DNA of 23,833 bases, taken from an uncultured Collinsella sp. (GTDB lineage Bacteria; Actinomycetota; Coriobacteriia; Coriobacteriales; Coriobacteriaceae). The stretch spans positions 1 to 23,833 of the forward strand of contig CABULX010000020.1 in NCBI GenBank assembly GCA_902492545.1, read 5' to 3'. A program made the translations under genes and the position numbers. Below the pieces are notes generated by a model. It was not told where the DNA came from. It made no database searches and saw only the letters and a program-made list of their open reading frames with translations. Below are positions 14,842 through 22,475 of this stretch, in pieces; positions within the stretch are counted from its first letter, which is position 1; each line of letters starts with the position of its first letter.

Positions 14842-15395
14842 CCCGCCGAGACAAGGGCAGGCCACACAGGGCGTGGCGCAAGGCCGACCTCGACCGCATA
14901 GCCGAGCTGGCGGGAAAGGTGCCCGCCCGCGAGATTCGCCGCGAGCTGCGGCTGTCCAAGAACCAGTTGGATAACGCGCGGCGCGTGATCAACGCCAGCG
15001 GCGGCCACGTGTCCCTGCGCTGCTACCGCCACCGCCTGGAGCTGTGCCCGTCGTGCGGGTGCCGCAGGGCGACCCTCGGCAAGGACGGCATCTGCGAACC
15101 GTGCAGACGCCAGCAGCAGCTTGAGGCCATAGAGGCCCGCATAGCCGAGCTGCTGCCGAGGCTGACCGCAGAGGATCGCCGCACCTACGAGCGCACCGAG
15201 TGCGGCCGAGAGAGCCGCGCCGACCCCATGCCGCAGGCCCCGGACACCTCGGGCATGAGCCGCTACGCCGCCGACAAGGCAGCAGAGGCGCACGACGAGG
15301 CCATGGAGCGGTGGCTGTGCCGCTACCTGTACCGCAGGGTCAAGGCGGCGCAGAAGCGCAAGGAGCGCATAGAGAAAAAAGTTCCGAAATCCTGA
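14838..15395 (+). CDS. Unknown protein with HTH-like N-terminus and zinc-finger Cys cluster
   Basis: A 185-aa basic protein. Residues about 15-50 (DRIAELAGKVPAREIRRELRL...) look like a helix-turn-helix. A Cys cluster CPSCGCRRATLGKDGICEPC at about 71-90 could hold one zinc ion as a ribbon or treble clef. The C-terminal half is charged, with one long helix ending in a run of Lys and Arg. It starts with GTG at 14838, overlapping the RusA stop (GTGA), with GGAGGTG 8 bases upstream. A DNA-binding role is likely from these parts, but I cannot name a family. Confidence 0.7.
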   Translation: MTRRDKGRPHRAWRKADLDRIAELAGKVPAREIRRELRLSKNQLDNARRVINASGGHVSLRCYRHRLELCPSCGCRRATLGKDGICEPCRRQQQLEAIEARIAELLPRLTAEDRRTYERTECGRESRADPMPQAPDTSGMSRYAADKAAEAHDEAMERWLCRYLYRRVKAAQKRKERIEKKVPKS

Positions 15396-15413
15396 AAAGT
15401 TTTTATCACTTTT
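15395..15413 (+). promoter_or_regulatory. AT-rich dyad in an otherwise GC-rich operon
   Basis: AAAAGT (15395-15400) and ACTTTT (15408-15413) form an inverted repeat inside the only AT-rich gap of the early operon (15384-15420), just before a gene with a good Shine-Dalgarno sequence. It could be an internal promoter or operator, or a weak terminator. There are no clear -35/-10 boxes. Confidence 0.3.
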
Positions 15414-15437
15414 AGTTTTCCCAGTTAGGAGACCCAA

Positions 15438-15734
15438 ATGCTCACGGAAATCATCAGCAAGACCGTCGCGGACAAGACGGTGGACAGCATCCTGAAGCGC
15501 ATCGAGCGCGCCGTCCCCGTGCCCGAGCCGGGCGACGGCGGCTTCGACGCCGCCATGCGCCAGGCGTTCAACATGGGGGCCGCCTGCATGGCCGCGCAAA
15601 TCAAGAACGGCCCCGTGCCCACCAAGCGCATCGCGCTCATGGGCGGGGTGGCCCGCGTGGCGTGCCGCGCCCGCCTGGTGGGCATGGAGTGCCGCGTGGT
15701 CGTAGACGAGGAGGCCCGCGCATGCAATCGCTAG
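15438..15734 (+). CDS. Unknown protein, 98 aa
   Basis: Encodes 98 aa with a helical N-terminus (MLTEIISKTVADKTVDSILK), an acidic/proline linker and a helix containing FNMGAACMAAQIKNG. There are no motifs I recognise. AGGAG lies 8 bases before the ATG. Its end overlaps the next gene, the ParB-like protein, by 13 bp, so the two are probably coupled. Confidence 0.72.
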   Translation: MLTEIISKTVADKTVDSILKRIERAVPVPEPGDGGFDAAMRQAFNMGAACMAAQIKNGPVPTKRIALMGGVARVACRARLVGMECRVVVDEEARACNR

Positions 15735-17005
15735 AGGAGGTCGCGATCTGCGACGTGTACCCCTACGAGCGCGCCGACGGCGAGCCGATGAACCCGCGCG
15801 ACTTCACCACCAGGGAGAGCGCCGAGCACATCGCGGGCCTGGCCGCGCAGTTCAAGGCCAATCGCCTCAACCCCGGCCAGCCCGTCATGAAGCCCATCCT
15901 GTACAAGGAGGGCGGCATCTACTGGATCATCGACGGCGAGTGCCGCGTGCGCGCCATGAGGGCCATCGGCACCGAGCGTTTCCTCGCCGAGGTCTACGAC
16001 GACCTGGACGACGCCGAGCTGGCGCGCGTGGAGGCCGCCAAGGCCATGGTGGAGACCGACGCCAAGCTGGGGCTGACCGCCGAGGAGAAGTCGCGCGGCG
16101 TGCAGACCATGCTGGCGCTCGACATTCCCGACGAGGAGGTGGCCGTGGCCGCCCGCACCGACGCGGGCACCGTGGCCAAGGCGCGCCGCGCCGCCCGCAG
16201 GGTGCAGGACGCCGCCTACGACATGACGCTCGACCGCCTGGCAGCCATCGCCGAGTTCGAGGGCGACGACGAGGCCGTGGCCGAGCTGCGCGACTGCAAG
16301 CAGTCCGAATGGCAGCACGTGTACGCGGGCCTGAAGGCCGAGGCCGAGCAGAGGCGCAACCGCGCCGAGGTGGTGGCGGTGCTTGCCGACGCGGGCGTCG
16401 AGTTCGTCGACGAATGCCCCGAGGGCTTCGCCGCATGCCGCACGTTTTCCGACTACCGCCCCGACCTGGCGGCGCTGGACGCCTACGTGGCCGACAACGC
16501 GGGCGCGGGGCTTCTGGCCGAGGAGACTTCGTTCGGCGTGACCCTGCTGGCGCCGGTGGCCGAGGGGGCCGACGAGGCCGCACAGGCCGCAGCCCAGCGC
16601 AAGGCAGACTTCCAGGCCGCCTACGAGGACGGCGCGAAGGCCCGCCGCGAGTGGCTTGCCGCCCACGCGGGAGACCTCAAGTCGATGCGCCGCACGGCTC
16701 TGGCGCTGACCGCGTTCGCCATGGAGTCCGAGGCCGTGGAATCGTTCGAGGAGCTGCTGGGCCGACCCATCGACCGCACGCCCACCGAGCTGGCCGTGGC
16801 CATGGGCTGGCGGGCAGCGTGGAACATGAGCGGCTGGACGGCCTGGAGCCTCATGGAAGGCGGCAGCTCCGTGTACTTCAACCGAGCGACGGTCGAGAAC
16901 GTGACCATCATCTACGAGGCCATGAAGGCCGACGGCTACGAGCCGAACGCGGCCGAGACGGAAACCTACGAGGCGTGCATGGCGCGCCTGGGAAGCGAGG
17001 AGTAA
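15722..17005 (+). CDS. ParB-like nuclease-domain/HTH protein
   Basis: A 427-aa protein whose N-terminal third resembles ParB/Spo0J. Near residues 40-85 is a ParB N-terminal motif, ending in WIIDGECRVRAMRAIG, equivalent to the GxRRxxA box that binds CTP in ParB proteins. A helix-turn-helix follows at about 135-165 (PDEEVAVAARTDAGTVAKARRA). The rest, about 250 aa, is acidic and helical and I do not recognise it. It could be a partition-like DNA-binding protein, a ParB-type nuclease or a regulator. GAGGAGG is 7 bases before the ATG at 15722. The next gene begins directly after its stop codon. Confidence 0.78.
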   Translation: MQSLEEVAICDVYPYERADGEPMNPRDFTTRESAEHIAGLAAQFKANRLNPGQPVMKPILYKEGGIYWIIDGECRVRAMRAIGTERFLAEVYDDLDDAELARVEAAKAMVETDAKLGLTAEEKSRGVQTMLALDIPDEEVAVAARTDAGTVAKARRAARRVQDAAYDMTLDRLAAIAEFEGDDEAVAELRDCKQSEWQHVYAGLKAEAEQRRNRAEVVAVLADAGVEFVDECPEGFAACRTFSDYRPDLAALDAYVADNAGAGLLAEETSFGVTLLAPVAEGADEAAQAAAQRKADFQAAYEDGAKARREWLAAHAGDLKSMRRTALALTAFAMESEAVESFEELLGRPIDRTPTELAVAMGWRAAWNMSGWTAWSLMEGGSSVYFNRATVENVTIIYEAMKADGYEPNAAETETYEACMARLGSEE

Positions 17006-18016
17006 ATGAGCGAAGCAGTCGAGGCCGAGATCATCGAGCCCGAGGAGGCGTCAGAGCTGACCGTGGCGTACTCCCCCGCCGTGATCGAGGCCAACTTCGA
17101 CGCCCTGGAGGCGCACGTGCGCAGGCTGGTGGCCGACTACGAGGGCGCGACCTACGACATGGGCAAGGACGAGAACGTGAAGGCCGCCAAGCGCGACCGC
17201 GCCTACCTCAACGGCATCGCCAAGGAGATAGACGAGCGCCGCAAGGCCGTGAGCCGCGAGTACACGAAGCCCCTGGCCGCGTTCGAGGACAGGTGCAAGG
17301 CCGTGGCGGGCATCGCGAAGCAGGCAGCCGACGGCATCAAGGAGCAGCTGGACGAGGCCGAGGAGGAGCGCCAGCTGCGCGCGTACGCCAAGCTGCGGGA
17401 GCACTACGAGGAGTTCGCCGGGCTGCTGGCCCCCGTCGTGCCCTATGAGCGTTTCCACGAGAAGCAGTGGACCAACAAGACCTTCGGCGAGGTGAAGGCA
17501 TTCAAGGCCCTGGAGGCCAAGGTAGAGCGCCTGGCCCAGGACTGGGAAACCCTCAAGGCGCAGTTCCAGGGCGAGCCGTTCTACGACGAGGCCGAGCGCG
17601 AGCTGTTCGCCACCCTGGACCTGGGCGCGGCCATAACGGCGGCGCACAAGGCCGAGGAGGAGCGCCGGCGCATCGCCGAGCTGAAGGCGGCCATGGAGCC
17701 GGAACCCGTGGAAGAGCCCGAACCCGAACCCGAAGCGGTGCCCGAGCCTGCGGAATGCCAGCCCGCAGAGTTCCCGCAGCCGCTTGAGCAGATGCCCGAG
17801 CCGCAGCCCGCGCCCATGCCCGCCCCGGTGCCGCCAGCGCCGCCCGCGCCGGCACCCGTGGCCATGGCGGGCGACCCGTGGACGGTCGTGGTGCCGTGCG
17901 CCACGCGCGAGCAGATGCAGGGCGTCGCGGCGGCCCTCAAGGCGCAGGGCGTCGTGGGCACCATCATGCACGGCACGGTGGGCCAGGTTTACGAGCGGAT
18001 GAACGGAGGCTACTAG
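17006..18016 (+). CDS. DUF1351-type phage protein
   Basis: A 336-aa protein resembling the DUF1351 family of phage early proteins, which are often encoded beside single-strand annealing genes. Residues about 1-235 are acidic and strongly helical or coiled-coil (YLNGIAKEIDERRKAVSREY, KPLAAFEDRCKAVAG). A Pro/Glu-rich linker follows at about 235-285, and then a small globular C-terminus (WTVVVPCATREQMQGVAAA). The family's function is not established; its position suggests help with recombination or replication. The ATG directly follows the ParB-like stop (TAAATG), with GAGGAG upstream. Confidence 0.8.
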   Translation: MSEAVEAEIIEPEEASELTVAYSPAVIEANFDALEAHVRRLVADYEGATYDMGKDENVKAAKRDRAYLNGIAKEIDERRKAVSREYTKPLAAFEDRCKAVAGIAKQAADGIKEQLDEAEEERQLRAYAKLREHYEEFAGLLAPVVPYERFHEKQWTNKTFGEVKAFKALEAKVERLAQDWETLKAQFQGEPFYDEAERELFATLDLGAAITAAHKAEEERRRIAELKAAMEPEPVEEPEPEPEAVPEPAECQPAEFPQPLEQMPEPQPAPMPAPVPPAPPAPAPVAMAGDPWTVVVPCATREQMQGVAAALKAQGVVGTIMHGTVGQVYERMNGGY

Positions 18017-18017
18017 C

Positions 18018-18590
18018 ATGACCCAGGAACAGCAGCCCATCGACCTCATGGCGGCCGTTGCCCGCGTGCAGCGCGCCGTGGTGGTGCCCAAGGCCAAGTA
18101 CAACGCTTTCGGCAAGTTCAGCTACCGCAGCTACGAGGACATAGTGGCCGCGCTGAAGGAGCCGTGCGCCAAGGAGGGCCTGGCGTTCTTCATGACCGAC
18201 GAGCTGGTGCAGATAGGCGACCGCTACTACGTGAAGTCCACGGCGTGCGTGTTCCCCGCCGAGGGCGGCGAGGGCCTGCTGCAGGTGAGCGCCTACGCCC
18301 GCGAGGACGAGCACAAGAAGGGCTCGGACGACGCCCAGGTGACCGGCATGGCGTCGAGCTACGCCCGCAAGTACGCGCTGTGCGGCGCGTTCGCCATCGA
18401 CGGGCAGAGCGATCCCGACGCCATGGAGGAGCAGCCCGCGCCCGAGGAGAAGCAGCCGCCCGCAGACGGCCCCTTCACGGCCCACTGCCGCAGCTGCGGG
18501 GCGCGCTACCAGTTCGCCAGCATGCCGCAGTACATGGAGTTCGTGGCCAACAGCCCGTGCTGCCCGCGCCCCGACTGGCAGGTGGAGTAG
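18018..18590 (+). CDS. erf: ERF-family single-strand DNA annealing protein
   Basis: A 190-aa protein of the ERF superfamily (phage P22 Erf), which anneals complementary single strands and promotes circularisation or recombination of phage DNA. The hallmarks are the N-terminal block KAKYNAFGKFSYRSYEDI, then ALKEPCAKEGLAFF, and GMASSYARKYALCGAFAID at about 110-128. The C-terminus adds a possible zinc-binding piece (CRSCG, later SPCCP at about 160-185), which I do not regard as part of the core family. It lies between DUF1351 and SSB-type genes, a classic recombination cassette. Confidence 0.9.
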   Translation: MTQEQQPIDLMAAVARVQRAVVVPKAKYNAFGKFSYRSYEDIVAALKEPCAKEGLAFFMTDELVQIGDRYYVKSTACVFPAEGGEGLLQVSAYAREDEHKKGSDDAQVTGMASSYARKYALCGAFAIDGQSDPDAMEEQPAPEEKQPPADGPFTAHCRSCGARYQFASMPQYMEFVANSPCCPRPDWQVE

Positions 18591-18944
18591 ATGCAGGCGC
18601 TCACCGAGGAGCTGGACGAGCTGACCGACAGGCTGGAGGCCGAGCTGAAGACCTGCAAGGAGTCGGGCTGCCAGTACGCCGAGAACGAGGCCGAGTACCG
18701 CAAGGCCCTGCGCATCGCCATCCTGAACGAGCGCCAGAAGGGCACGCCCGTCACCATCATCGGCGACGTGTGCCGGGGCCAGGAGCAGATAGCGGAGGCC
18801 AAGCGCCGCCGCGACTGCTCAGAGGCCATCTACAAGGCCTCGCAGGAGGCCATCAACGTAATCAAGCTGCGTATCCGCATGGTAGACGCGCAGATCACCC
18901 GCATCTGGAACAGCGGGGACGTAACCCAAGGAGGGTATCTATGA
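18591..18944 (+). CDS. Coiled-coil phage protein, 117 aa
   Basis: Encodes 117 aa, almost all predicted helix with heptad-like spacing (LTEELDELTDRLEAELK at the start; AIYKASQEAINVIKLRIRMV later). Three Cys residues are present without a clear zinc pattern. Its ATG follows the erf stop codon with no gap, and its own stop overlaps the ssb ATG (ATGA). It may be a small partner of the annealing or SSB proteins, but this is inferred from position. Confidence 0.75.
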   Translation: MQALTEELDELTDRLEAELKTCKESGCQYAENEAEYRKALRIAILNERQKGTPVTIIGDVCRGQEQIAEAKRRRDCSEAIYKASQEAINVIKLRIRMVDAQITRIWNSGDVTQGGYL

Positions 18945-19495
18945 GCATCAACCGCGTGTGCATATCCGGCAACCTGACCCGCGACCCCGTGCTGCGCTCC
19001 ACGTCTGGCGGCATGTCCGTGCTGTCCATGGGCGTGGCCGTCAACGACCGCCGCAAGAACCAGCAGACCGGGCAGTGGGAGGACTACCCGAACTTCGTGG
19101 ACTGCACGCTGTTCGGCACCCGCGGCGAGAAGCTGGCGCAGTACCTCGCCAAAGGCAGCAAGGTGGCCATCGAGGGCAAGCTGCGCTACCGCAGCTGGAA
19201 CGACCAGCAGACCGGCCAGAAGCGCAGCGCGCTGGAGGTCGTGGTGGACGAGCTGGAGTTCATGAGCGGCCAGCAACAGCAGCAGGGCTACGCGCCGCAG
19301 CAGTACGCGCCCCAGGCGGCCCCGCAAGCGCCGCAGGCCCGCACGTACGGCCAGGGACGCCCCGCCCCGGCACCTGCGCCGCAGCAGCCCGCCTACGCGC
19401 CGCAGCCGGCCACTCAGCAGGCGTACGCGCCACAGCAGCCCGCGCCGCAGCAGCAGGCCATGCCCGATCTGTACGACGAGGATATCCCGTTTTAG
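18941..19495 (+). CDS. ssb: Single-stranded DNA-binding protein
   Basis: A 184-aa SSB: an N-terminal OB-fold (residues 1-108; NRVCISGNLTRDPVLR, FVDCTLFGTRGEKLAQYLAKGSKVAIEGKLRYRSW), then a disordered linker rich in Gln, Pro and Tyr with repeated YAPQ, then the acidic tip DLYDEDIPF, through which SSB proteins recruit partners. It protects single strands in phage replication and would interact with ERF and helicase loading. GGAGGG is 6 bases before the ATG at 18941. Confidence 0.96.
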   Translation: MSINRVCISGNLTRDPVLRSTSGGMSVLSMGVAVNDRRKNQQTGQWEDYPNFVDCTLFGTRGEKLAQYLAKGSKVAIEGKLRYRSWNDQQTGQKRSALEVVVDELEFMSGQQQQQGYAPQQYAPQAAPQAPQARTYGQGRPAPAPAPQQPAYAPQPATQQAYAPQQPAPQQQAMPDLYDEDIPF

Positions 19496-19514
19496 GGAAG
19501 GCGACGGCGACACT

Positions 19515-20216
19515 ATGGGCATGGTTATACACGACGACTTCTGGGCGGCCGCGCAGGCCATGCCCGAGAAGCAGCGCGCGCCGTTCATCTACGCCATCGT
19601 CGAGTACCGGTTCACGGGCAAGGAGCCGCAGGGCAGCCCCGCGTGGCTGCCTACCTTCCTGGTGCTCAAGGGCAGGCTCGACATGGGCGACGAGAAGAGC
19701 GAGCGCGCAAGGAAGGCGGCCAACGCCCGCTGGGGCAACAGGCCGGGGAAGGAAGACGCGGTGGACGATGCGGCGGCACGGGCGCAAGCCGATGCGCAAG
19801 CACATGCGGGAGCATATGCGGATACAGATGCAGTCGCACATGCGCAAGCAGATGCGGATGCACATGCAGGCGCATCGAGTTGCGGCAATGCAGAGGTTGA
19901 GGTTGAGGTTGAGTATATAGATAACCCCTTAATCCCCTTTGACGAAATCGTGCATGCGCTCAACGAGGCAGCCGGCACCCGCTACCGCTCAAGCAGCGCC
20001 AAGACCCGCAGGCTGATACACGCCCGCTGGGCCGAGGGCTACCGCCTCCCCGACTTCCTGGCCGTCATCGACACGATGGCAGCCGAGTGGGCGGGCGACC
20101 CGAAGATGGCCAAGTACCTGCGGCCCTCCACGCTGTTCTCGCCGAAGTTCGAGGACTACGTGAACCGCGGCCCGAGGACCCGGAAGGAGGCCGACGGCTA
20201 TGCCGAGTACGACTGA
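19515..20216 (+). CDS. Phage replication-initiation-type protein with repetitive linker
   Basis: A 233-aa protein in three parts. The N-terminus (about 1-85) resembles a small conserved phage domain (DUF6291-like: HDDFWAAAQAMPEKQRAPFIYAIVEY). The middle, about 90-120, alternates Ala with Asp, Gln and His. The C-terminus (about 135-215: FDEIVHALNEAAGTRYR, then YLRPSTLFSPKFEDYVN) matches the conserved C-terminal domain of phage replisome-organiser proteins. Directly before a DnaC-type loader, it probably recognises the phage origin and recruits the loader. The Shine-Dalgarno sequence is weak; an ATG two codons on (19521) is an equally possible start. Confidence 0.8.
   Translation: MGMVIHDDFWAAAQAMPEKQRAPFIYAIVEYRFTGKEPQGSPAWLPTFLVLKGRLDMGDEKSERARKAANARWGNRPGKEDAVDDAAARAQADAQAHAGAYADTDAVAHAQADADAHAGASSCGNAEVEVEVEYIDNPLIPFDEIVHALNEAAGTRYRSSSAKTRRLIHARWAEGYRLPDFLAVIDTMAAEWAGDPKMAKYLRPSTLFSPKFEDYVNRGPRTRKEADGYAEYD
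19780..19874 (+). repeat. Degenerate 6-bp repeat tract inside the replication gene
   Basis: About 95 bp made of variants of GCACAT, GCAGAT and GCGCAA encode the Ala-X linker. The 6-bp period means that length changes keep the frame. The linker is thus free to vary in length between relatives. A phage origin could also lie in such an iterated tract within the initiator gene. Confidence 0.6.
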
Positions 20217-20928
20217 GTGCCCCCACTGCGGGGCGCAGCTGGAGGTCCGCTACGTGGTGCTGGCTGGCCGCCGCACCTTCTGCGGCTGGAAGCCGTGCGG
20301 CTGCCCGGGTGCCGTGGCGGAGCGCGACGAGCGTTCGCGCCTTGAGGCCAGGGCCAAGGCCGAGGAGGCCGCAGCCAAACGCCGCCGGGCCTACGAGCGG
20401 GCCGGAATCAAGTCCCGCTTCATGACAGCCGCCTCCCCCATGGCCGAGGGCATTGCCGCGAAGGTTGAGCAAGGGCGCGGGGCGTACATCTGCGGCCCCG
20501 TGGGAACCGGCAAGACCCACCTGGCGAGCGCCGTGGCGCGGCTCCTGGTGGACGGCGGCACCAGCGTGAGGGTGACCGACATGCTGGGCGTGCTGGCCGC
20601 CATCAAGGGCACCTACGGCGGCGACGGCACCGAGGACGGCGTGCTGTCCAGGCTCTCCCGCGTGGGGTGCCTGGTGCTGGACGACCTGGGCAAGGAGTCC
20701 CCCACCGACTGGACGCTGGGGCAGGTGTTCCGCGTCGTGAACGACAGGTACGAGAACATGAGGCCCGTGGTCGTGACCACGCAGTACGGCAAGGGCGACC
20801 TCATACGCCGCCTGGCCAAGAACGGCGACGAGGAGACGGCGGTGGCCATCGTGAGCCGCCTGTCGGAGATGTGCGACAAGTACGAGCTGCAAGGCAAGGA
20901 CAGGAGGCTATCGAATGGCAAACGTTGA
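20200..20928 (+). CDS. dnaC: DnaC/IstB-type helicase loader ATPase
   Basis: A 242-aa AAA+ protein that loads the replicative helicase. Walker A is GPVGTGKT (99-106) and Walker B LVLDD (158-162); TTQYGKGDL and IVSRLSEMC further on fit sensor regions. The N-terminus carries a Cys cluster (Cys7, 10, 28, 33 and 35) that could bind zinc, followed by a charged helical linker and then the ATPase. AAGGAGG lies 9 bases before the ATG at 20200, which overlaps the previous gene by 17 bp. It probably works with the replication protein just upstream and the host DnaB helicase. Confidence 0.92.
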   Translation: MPSTTECPHCGAQLEVRYVVLAGRRTFCGWKPCGCPGAVAERDERSRLEARAKAEEAAAKRRRAYERAGIKSRFMTAASPMAEGIAAKVEQGRGAYICGPVGTGKTHLASAVARLLVDGGTSVRVTDMLGVLAAIKGTYGGDGTEDGVLSRLSRVGCLVLDDLGKESPTDWTLGQVFRVVNDRYENMRPVVVTTQYGKGDLIRRLAKNGDEETAVAIVSRLSEMCDKYELQGKDRRLSNGKR

Positions 20929-21310
20929 CACGCTGCCCGAGATCCTGCGCCCCCTCATGGAGGGGCCGAGCATCGAGACGCCCAGGTGCGCCGTGTGCGG
21001 CGCGCCGTGGCCGCTCAACCGCCACCACATCGTGAGGCGCGGGGCGGGCAAGCTGTTCCGCGACGGGCGCGAGGTTCCCAAGCCCACGGTGATGCTGTGC
21101 GGCAGCGGCAACGGCAGCGGCTGCCACGGGCTGGCGCACGCCAACCGGCTGCACTTCCGCTGGGTCAGGGCCGAGCAGAGGTTCAACCGCCCCGCCCCGC
21201 CGGGCTCGGGGCACTGGGAGTACCTGCTGCTGCCGGAACCGACCAAGTACGCGGATGCCCTGGCCATGGACGGCTGGGGGCGGCTGCCGAGGGGCAGGCG
21301 GTGCATGTGA
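20915..21310 (+). CDS. HNH-like zinc protein, 131 aa
   Basis: A 131-aa protein with an HNH-like arrangement: CAVC at 25-28, NRHHIV at 36-41, CGSGNGSGCHGLAHANRLH at about 62-80. The CxxC...C...C set could bind structural zinc, and the HH plus N/H residues fit a beta-beta-alpha metal nuclease, so it may be a small endonuclease. It is too short to hold another domain. It could also be a zinc protein that lost activity. AGGAGG lies 7 bases before the ATG at 20915; the gene overlaps dnaC by 14 bp. Confidence 0.75.
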   Translation: MANVDTLPEILRPLMEGPSIETPRCAVCGAPWPLNRHHIVRRGAGKLFRDGREVPKPTVMLCGSGNGSGCHGLAHANRLHFRWVRAEQRFNRPAPPGSGHWEYLLLPEPTKYADALAMDGWGRLPRGRRCM

Positions 21311-21555
21311 GCGGGTACGAGCCTTCAAGCGGGTGGAACCTCCCGCCCGGGTGCTTCGAGTCCGACCCCAGGGCACCGTGGAACCGGCCCGACCCGTGGG
21401 AGGGCCGCACGTGCCGGGAGTGCCGCTTCTGCGGCCGCGTGCAGGGCGCTGGCGGCGAGGCCGTGTGCGCCTGCGACGCCATGACGGGCGGCGGCCCCGA
21501 CGTGGAAGCGGTGGACGAGACAAGCGAGGCATGCGAGTGCTTCGAGTTCGAATAG
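21307..21555 (+). CDS. Small Cys-rich protein, 82 aa
   Basis: Encodes 82 aa with two Cys groups, CRECRFC and later CACD, then CEC near the acidic C-terminus (about 35-80). The pattern suits one or two zinc ions. I chose GTG at 21307, which overlaps the stop of the HNH gene (GTGA); a GTG two codons earlier is also possible. No family recognised. Confidence 0.62.
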   Translation: MSGYEPSSGWNLPPGCFESDPRAPWNRPDPWEGRTCRECRFCGRVQGAGGEAVCACDAMTGGGPDVEAVDETSEACECFEFE

Positions 21556-21566
21556 GAGACGAAACG

Positions 21567-21776
21567 ATGAAGAAGATCTACGCGGTGGCCACGGAGAGCG
21601 ACGTGGTGCTGGCGTTCGAGAGCAGATCGGACGCAGACGAGTACGCAGGCGAGCACGACGGCATGGCGGTGCTGCCGGTGCCGTGCGTGGGGGCCTACGA
21701 GTACCCCAGCGAGAAGTCGGCCACCGACTGGGACCGAATCGCCGACGCTCTGCCGAAGGGAGGCGAGCAGGCATGA
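21567..21776 (+). CDS. Unknown small protein, 69 aa
   Basis: Encodes 69 aa, acidic, probably a small alpha/beta fold (MKKIYAVATESDVVLAFES, then DADEYAGEHDGMAVLPV). It starts 11 bp after the previous stop, with AGGAG upstream, and ends in an ATGA overlap with the next gene. No motif recognised. Confidence 0.7.
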   Translation: MKKIYAVATESDVVLAFESRSDADEYAGEHDGMAVLPVPCVGAYEYPSEKSATDWDRIADALPKGGEQA

Positions 21777-21964
21777 GGCTGTACATGTGCGCATGCGAAC
21801 GCTGCGGCAAGGAGGTGCCGGCGACCCTGGCGGGTTACGCCAAGATGGTGCTGAGGAACAGCGCGCGAATCGACGGCAAGGCAAGGGCCTTGTGCCCGGA
21901 GTGCGCCGAGAGCCTGCGGGCGTGGTTCCTCGCAGGCGCGGTGAAGCCGGAAGGAAGGGAGTAG
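21773..21964 (+). CDS. Small zinc-ribbon-like protein, 63 aa
   Basis: Encodes 63 aa with two CxxC pairs, CERC (8-11) and CPEC (41-44), about 30 residues apart, as in a zinc ribbon. AAGGGAGG lies upstream and the ATG overlaps the previous stop. Function unknown; one of a run of such genes. Confidence 0.7.
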   Translation: MRLYMCACERCGKEVPATLAGYAKMVLRNSARIDGKARALCPECAESLRAWFLAGAVKPEGRE

Positions 21965-21966
21965 CC

Positions 21967-22473
21967 ATGGGAATCATCTGCGATACCTGCGGGCGCGATA
22001 TCAACGCCCTGGGGCAGGACAACATGGGCGTAGACGCGCCGCTGTGCGAGGACTGCTGGGGCGAGCAGCAAAGCCATACGGTAGCAGTGCCGCGTCGCGA
22101 GGCTCGTAACCTGGGGTTCGAGAACGCCCGACTGCGCGAAAAGCTGGACGCCGGAACCGAAGAGACGGCCGTGCAGAACCTGCGCAAGGGTATCGAGACG
22201 GCCTACGAGGCGAGCCGCGAGCGCGCCCTGGCGCTCACGAAGCTGGACGAGTTCGAGCTGTGGCTGGGGCGCTGCGAGCCGAGGGTGACAGCGTCACCGA
22301 CGCTCAAGGGCGCGGCCCAGGACGCCGCCATGCCTTGCCTCAAGGCCGAAGAGGCGCACGGTTTCGCGATGCCCGACGTGAACGTGGAGGTGAAGGCCGA
22401 GGTAACGGCCGAGGAGCTGACCAAGAGCCTGCGCGAGGCCATGAAGCCGGCCATGCGGATGGCGGTGGAGTAG
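21967..22473 (+). CDS. Zinc-ribbon plus helical protein, 168 aa
   Basis: Encodes 168 aa. The N-terminus has two CxxC pairs (CDTC at 5-8 and CEDC at 27-30) for one zinc ion. A long helical or coiled-coil part follows (NARLREKLDAGTEETAVQNL), then a short acidic and helical C-terminus (AEVTAEELTKSLREAMK). GGGAG precedes the ATG at 21967. The mix suggests a small DNA- or protein-binding adaptor, but I recognise no family. Confidence 0.7.
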   Translation: MGIICDTCGRDINALGQDNMGVDAPLCEDCWGEQQSHTVAVPRREARNLGFENARLREKLDAGTEETAVQNLRKGIETAYEASRERALALTKLDEFELWLGRCEPRVTASPTLKGAAQDAAMPCLKAEEAHGFAMPDVNVEVKAEVTAEELTKSLREAMKPAMRMAVE

Positions 22474-22475
22474 CC

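Noticed and set aside
15374..15380. A-run near the end of the zinc/HTH gene as a frameshift slippery site
   Set aside because: Codon boundaries are AAA AAA GTT, so the X XXY YYZ pattern does not fall in the reading frame, and the gene ends a few codons later.
15940..17448. Very long + strand open frame (about 500 codons) across the ParB-like and DUF1351 genes
   Set aside because: Its product is Arg/Gly/Pro-rich nonsense typical of an alternative frame in GC-rich genes; the real genes in the other frames have domains and binding sites.
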